Of a stretch of 64,000 nucleotides of DNA, positions 60,596 to 64,000 are shown in pieces (positions within the stretch are counted from its first letter, which is position 1; every line of letters begins with the position of its first letter). The position numbers and the translations under genes are program-made. Under the pieces are notes generated by a model. It was not told where the DNA came from. It made no database searches and saw only the letters and a list, made by a program, of their open reading frames with translations. Origin of the DNA: Calothrix sp. NIES-4101 (GTDB taxonomy: Bacteria; Cyanobacteriota; Cyanobacteriia; Cyanobacteriales; Nostocaceae); contig AP018280.1 of NCBI GenBank assembly GCA_004296455.1, forward strand, positions 1,240,001-1,304,000, in the 5' to 3' direction.

Positions 60596-61302
60596 TTCTC
60601 AAACAACTCGTTCTGTAATGCTTGCTTTAGTTGAGTATCATCTAATGACGCACTGAGTATTTGTTCTACACGAAACAACCCAAAGCGTCCTTCCAATTCA
60701 AACGGTCCAATTAATGTATTTGGACTAGCTACATCTACTGCCGCTCTTAGTATATCTGGTAACGTACCCCGGCTCACTGGTCCCATCATGCCATTAACTA
60801 CCCGATCATCAGCTAAGGAATATTCGCGGGCAATTTGCTCAAAACTTGCACCCTCTTCGATTTGTGCGTGTAATTCCTCCGCTAGTTCTCTTTTATCGAC
60901 GATAATGCGAGATAAAACCACGCGATCGAGAAAAATTTTCCGTTCGATGAAATATTCTTGAAGCTTGGGCGTGGCAATTACAGCTTTAAGCTTTTCTATC
61001 TTAAAGCCAAATCCGACGGAAGCGTGAAAAGAATCATAACTAGTGCCGCTATTTTTCAACCAGTCATTAAAACGCTGCGGGTCTGTCAGTTGATTTTTTA
61101 AGCGAAAATCAATAATAGCTTGTTCTGTCAATGCTGGACTAATTGCCACATCTTCACGGCTGGCAATCTCGGTTTCGATGACATGCTGGCGGACAATATC
61201 ACCAATAAACTGTCCTAGCTTTCCCGACGTTTGCAGGTATTTCACTGCTTGGGCGACGGAAATCTCTTTGTCATCAATGTTTAGAAATGATAGGGATTCC
61301 AT
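60544..61302 (-). CDS. PpiC-type peptidyl-prolyl isomerase, cytosolic, upstream of the exporter
   Basis: A 252-aa SurA/parvulin-like protein. The ATG at 61302 (MESLSFLNIDDKEIS) is preferred over upstream in-frame starts; it leaves no signal peptide, so the protein is cytosolic. The N-terminal helical part is SurA-like, and the parvulin domain follows (VVLSRIIVDKRELAEELHAQIEEGASFEQIAREYSLADD... GPFELEGRFGLFRVEQI). Its last 52 nt overlap the start of the exporter gene in another frame, a strong sign of translational coupling. It probably keeps an export substrate unfolded or folds the cNMP/C39 region; this is inferred. Confidence 0.9.
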   Translation of the reverse strand: MESLSFLNIDDKEISVAQAVKYLQTSGKLGQFIGDIVRQHVIETEIASREDVAISPALTEQAIIDFRLKNQLTDPQRFNDWLKNSGTSYDSFHASVGFGFKIEKLKAVIATPKLQEYFIERKIFLDRVVLSRIIVDKRELAEELHAQIEEGASFEQIAREYSLADDRVVNGMMGPVSRGTLPDILRAAVDVASPNTLIGPFELEGRFGLFRVEQILSASLDDTQLKQALQNELFEKWLAEKIQKLTVKLQVI

Positions 61303-61536
61303 GAATGATTTTATGTATAAGTAAACACGCTTAAAAGTGAAAATAATTGGAAATGTCAACTTTCAGAGCGTTCCAGCCAAAATGCTATAGCAATCCTAAG
61401 CGTTGCTACAGCAAATCAGCAACCAAATCATAAATTTTTATCACTCCCTATTTGCCAATTTTTGAATGGTCTTGATTGTTGCAGCTGACGGGATAAAGTT
61501 ATGCTGACAGAATTGTAGATGCGTTGCGGGAGGTAA

Positions 61537-62355
61537 TTAGCTTGACAAATTTAGCCAGAAGAAAGCTAATAATATTGCCGCGATCGCTCCAATCAATGTA
61601 TTCAAAACATTGACTAGTTCATTTGTGAGCCAATCATACTTAGATTGTAAGGTTGCCCCAATGACGCTCTCTATATTAGTAGCGATAAATGCCGCTAAGA
61701 TGCACCAAGCGATATCTAAACCACTAATTAAACCAACTCCAAAACCCACTACTGCCAGTGCTGCTGAGGCAACTAATCCAGCCAAGGTTCCTTCCAAACT
61801 TACGGCACCTTCGGTTCCGCGTGGTACAGGTTGCAACGTCGTAATCAAAAAAGTACGCTGTCCGTAAGCTTTGCCAATTTCACTAGCGCAAGTATCCGAT
61901 AGTTTCGTGCTGAAACTGGCAACGTAACCGATTAGAAACAGGGAAGGCAGCGAGGACAAGGAAGAAGAAAGGGGAAAAATATTTGAGGAGAATATTCCCG
62001 CACCTACAGCACATAATGCTCCAATCAATGCCGAACCCCAGACGTTTTCTGGTCCCCTCGCACCCGATCGCTTTTCGGCAATACCTTCTGCTTCTTTTTG
62101 TGCCATCCCAATTTTGGTGACAAATGAACCCACCAAAAAGTAGAACATGACAACTAAATATCCTTGCCACCCCAATGTTCCCCAAATCAACACTCCCAAA
62201 AACCAAGCATGTAGATACCCGGCTGGAGTCAGGAGTTTTTTGGGCGCAACCCAAGCGACACCAAGCAAGATTGTATTCAGTGCGATCGCGATCGTTATTT
62301 TCTGCGAAAAGGAAGCAACTATCCAAGGTTTGAAATCATCGATTAATGACAGCAT
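61537..62355 (-). CDS. DUF92 membrane protein (VTE6 / phytyl-phosphate kinase-like)
   Basis: Integral membrane protein, 272 aa, with about seven hydrophobic segments. The family block TKLSDTCASEIGKAYGQRTFLITTLQPVPRGTEGAVSLEGTLAG lies near 150-193. Plant VTE6, which phosphorylates phytyl-phosphate for tocopherol and phylloquinone synthesis, belongs to this family and has cyanobacterial relatives, so a role in phytol salvage from chlorophyll is a reasonable guess. A Ser/Leu-rich insert (FPLSSSLSSLPSLF) precedes the block. The start overlaps the upstream small gene by 13 nt. Confidence 0.86.
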   Translation of the reverse strand: MLSLIDDFKPWIVASFSQKITIAIALNTILLGVAWVAPKKLLTPAGYLHAWFLGVLIWGTLGWQGYLVVMFYFLVGSFVTKIGMAQKEAEGIAEKRSGARGPENVWGSALIGALCAVGAGIFSSNIFPLSSSLSSLPSLFLIGYVASFSTKLSDTCASEIGKAYGQRTFLITTLQPVPRGTEGAVSLEGTLAGLVASAALAVVGFGVGLISGLDIAWCILAAFIATNIESVIGATLQSKYDWLTNELVNVLNTLIGAIAAILLAFFWLNLSS

Positions 62356-62600
62356 TTCAATAAATTTTCCCCAAAAAAGTCAGATTTCCAGCAGTCTATC
62401 GTTTCTTGAAGCAGAACTCGGTTGTCAGAATTCAAAATAATCCCCATCAATTCAAGAGTAGAGATTTCTCCTTGAAAGTTGATATTTTTGACTACTGATT
62501 CCTCTGTTCTTTCCTGGTCAGTGTAATCAACAATTTGCCGGAATACAAGGGTATAAGCGTATTTTGGCGAGTTATTAGTTGTCCTCCGTAACAACTTCAT
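62343..62600 (-). CDS. Small hypothetical protein overlapping the DUF92 gene
   Basis: An 85-aa frame from an ATG at 62598-62600 to a TAA at 62343-62345, overlapping the DUF92 start by 13 nt. Such overlap suggests translational coupling and supports it being a real gene. It has no signal peptide or membrane span and no recognised domain (QIVDYTDQERTEESVVKNINF in the middle; a Cys-Cys-His end). Its function is unknown. Confidence 0.5.
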   Translation of the reverse strand: MKLLRRTTNNSPKYAYTLVFRQIVDYTDQERTEESVVKNINFQGEISTLELMGIILNSDNRVLLQETIDCWKSDFFGENLLKCCH

Positions 62601-62730
62601 GATAGATTGATAAGTCTTTACTAAATAATTATTTACTGGTTATCATCTACACCAAAATTATTCAATTTTGAGACTGTTACATCTGAGTTCTTCATTGTAA
62701 AATAAATACATTGAAACTTGATGTATTGTG

Positions 62731-62844
62731 TTTACGTGAGTAAAAATACGATACCCTCGTGCAGACAGTTTTCGTCATCAGTTTTACGTGAAGTTTACGT
62801 AAATACTTTATGAGATTTTGGTAAATTTAGGCACTTTTACGTGA
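62731..62844 (+). promoter_or_regulatory. Four TTTACGTRA boxes upstream of the subtilase gene
   Basis: TTTACGTGA at 62731-62739, 62783-62791 and 62836-62844 and TTTACGTAA at 62794-62802, all on the same strand. Start-to-start spacings are 52, 11 and 42 bp, close to 5, 1 and 4 helical turns, so the boxes face the same side of the DNA. They occupy the 310-bp gap between the divergent small gene and the subtilase gene and are probably binding sites for one regulator. A matching known consensus is not recalled. Confidence 0.6.
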
Positions 62845-62913
62845 TTTTTGCTGCAAATCTAGCAAATATCGATTTTGATATTATATGTACCACCTGTAAA
62901 AACTTAATTAAAT

Positions 62914-64000
62914 ATGCCAGCTAACGTTCCTGGTAATCCGCTCAGTACAGCAGTTGATATTAATATTTCCACAGGCTTCCAAGTATATACTGATACAGTG
63001 GACTCTTTCGATTCAGGAAAATTGTATAGATTCGGGTTGCAAGGGCGTAGCAGTTTTAACTTATCACTGAAAGAACTAGGAAGTAATTTAAATGTTGATT
63101 TAATTGCGGATAAAAACACCAACGGAGTTTTTGATGCGGGTGAAGTAATAAAGACTTCACAATCAACTCGTAGGGGAGAGCGCATCAGTGCAAGTATTGA
63201 TGAGGGTATTTATTATATCTATGTTTACGGGGTTTCTGAACAAAGTGGTGTTTTAGGCACTTACAACCTGACTTTATCGGTAATTTCGGACGCAGAAGAT
63301 AGTAGTAATCAACCTGTATCTACTTCGCCCTCGGATTTATCCAATATTTCATTGACTCCATTGCCAGAGGGTAGTAGCGCTTCCAGACCTTGGAGTTTAA
63401 GACAAATACGAGCTGCTATCCCAGCAGATAATTCCGCAAGCAACTTGCCTATTCCCCAAGTTTCTCCGGGTAAAATTTGGCAACAAGGAACTTTAGGTGC
63501 AGATACATTAGTTTACGATCGCAGTAATCAAACAACATTTGTTTCGGGAAATGGCAATATAAATTTTGGTACGGGTAGGCGAGATGTACTAGATTTAAAA
63601 ACAATTGCTGGTATTACCTCAAACCAAGCTACCTTTAGTTGGGCCAATGCGACAGGTGGCGGTGTAGTTGAAAATCCCGGCAATGGTAATCGATTGTTGG
63701 ATGCGATTACATTCAACAACGGCAATCGAATTTTATTTGAAGGTATCGAACAAATCGTTTTTGCTGACATCACCTACGATTTAACAATTGCTAACCCCAA
63801 TATTGGACTGGGAAGCGCAGCAACAGTCACAACCAACGACGAGAAGTTTGCCCAACAGTGGGATTTACACATGACAGGTGTACATAATGCCTGGAGATTT
63901 ACAACAGGTTCTGCTGGGGTACTCATAGGTATTGAAGATAGTGGGTTAGGAAGGGACAGTAATGGAGTTACTCACCCTGATTTGCGATCGACTATTTTCT
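62914..64000 (+). CDS. Subtilase (S8 family) with N-terminal PPC-like domain, partial
   Basis: Open from the ATG at 62914 to the window end (362 codons), 3' end outside. It has no signal peptide (MPANVPGNPLSTAVDINIST). Residues ~10-125 form a beta-rich pre-peptidase-like (PPC) domain with TGFQVYTDTVDSFDSGKLYRF and an EF-hand-like DKNTNGVFDAGE. A second beta-rich segment follows, then the subtilase domain begins: QQWDLHMTGVHNAWRFTTGS, GVLIGIEDSG with the catalytic Asp near 342, and HPDL. Catalytic His and Ser would lie beyond 64000. The absent signal peptide suggests type I secretion. Confidence 0.85.
   Translation, partial: MPANVPGNPLSTAVDINISTGFQVYTDTVDSFDSGKLYRFGLQGRSSFNLSLKELGSNLNVDLIADKNTNGVFDAGEVIKTSQSTRRGERISASIDEGIYYIYVYGVSEQSGVLGTYNLTLSVISDAEDSSNQPVSTSPSDLSNISLTPLPEGSSASRPWSLRQIRAAIPADNSASNLPIPQVSPGKIWQQGTLGADTLVYDRSNQTTFVSGNGNINFGTGRRDVLDLKTIAGITSNQATFSWANATGGGVVENPGNGNRLLDAITFNNGNRILFEGIEQIVFADITYDLTIANPNIGLGSAATVTTNDEKFAQQWDLHMTGVHNAWRFTTGSAGVLIGIEDSGLGRDSNGVTHPDLRSTIF

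Noticed and set aside
62904-63185. 93-codon minus-strand frame
   Set aside because: It is antisense to the start of the subtilase, whose frame continues for over 1 kb with clear domains.

Overview
The window is a cyanobacterial chromosome segment, most likely from a filamentous Nostocales-type genome. Supporting evidence: cyanobacterial rRNA genes with tRNA-Ile and tRNA-Ala in the spacer, very frequent HIP1 palindromes (GCGATCGC), a photosystem II PsbQ lipoprotein gene, a separate beta/epsilon ATP synthase operon, cyanobacteria-specific gene pairs (DUF3038/DUF4335), pentapeptide-repeat proteins, and heptamer short tandem repeats of the kind known from Anabaena relatives. The genus cannot be fixed by reading alone.

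Layout. 1-5330: rRNA operon (16S, tRNA-Ile, tRNA-Ala, 23S, 5S) ending in two strong terminators. 5383-9640: high-affinity phosphate uptake operon pstS-pstC-pstA-pstB on the minus strand with a Pho box before pstS. 10.2-11.5 kb: bioY-lspA. 11.5-13.3 kb: a miniature transposable element, a secreted Thr/Ser/Pro-rich protein and a long non-coding stretch. 13.4-18 kb: an FHA-fused class A penicillin-binding protein, convergent with DUF3038-DUF4335. 18.6-24 kb: apt, an orphan peptide-type permease, two small conserved unknowns and a UvrD-like helicase. 24.1-29 kb: a membrane glycosyltransferase, psbQ, a glycine-oxidase-like flavoenzyme and an alpha/beta-hydrolase-fold protein without a visible nucleophile. 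29.2-33.2 kb: tRNA-Val, a SirB1-type protein, a candidate small RNA, and atpD-atpC separated by inverted heptamer arrays. 33.3-40 kb: a nested miniature element, an ABC-F ATPase, a SelD-type flavoprotein without its SelD half, and two neighbouring pentapeptide-repeat paralogues. 40.5-45.5 kb: a complete branched-chain/neutral amino acid ABC transporter. 45.7-53.7 kb: a frameshifted DUF1963 gene, a histidine phosphatase, glk, gcvH, gcvP and aspC. 53.8-57.5 kb: a glycosyltransferase-TPR protein, an unknown protein and an OFA-family transporter. 57.8-64 kb: an exporter with a cyclic-nucleotide-binding-like domain and a degenerate C39 peptidase domain, overlapped by a cytosolic PpiC-type isomerase; a DUF92 (VTE6-like) membrane protein; and the start of a signal-peptide-less subtilase behind four helically phased TTTACGTRA boxes.

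Functional threads are Pi, biotin and amino acid import, glycine cleavage and transamination, ATP synthesis, envelope synthesis and protein export. The most unusual material is in the non-coding DNA: three or four miniature inverted-repeat elements with visible target duplications or TA flanks, heptamer arrays including an inverted pair inside the atp operon, a promoter-hairpin-T-tract unit that looks like a free-standing small RNA, and the phased boxes before the subtilase. The exporter/isomerase/subtilase block is the best candidate for an undescribed system, but its link is inferred from proximity and architecture only.
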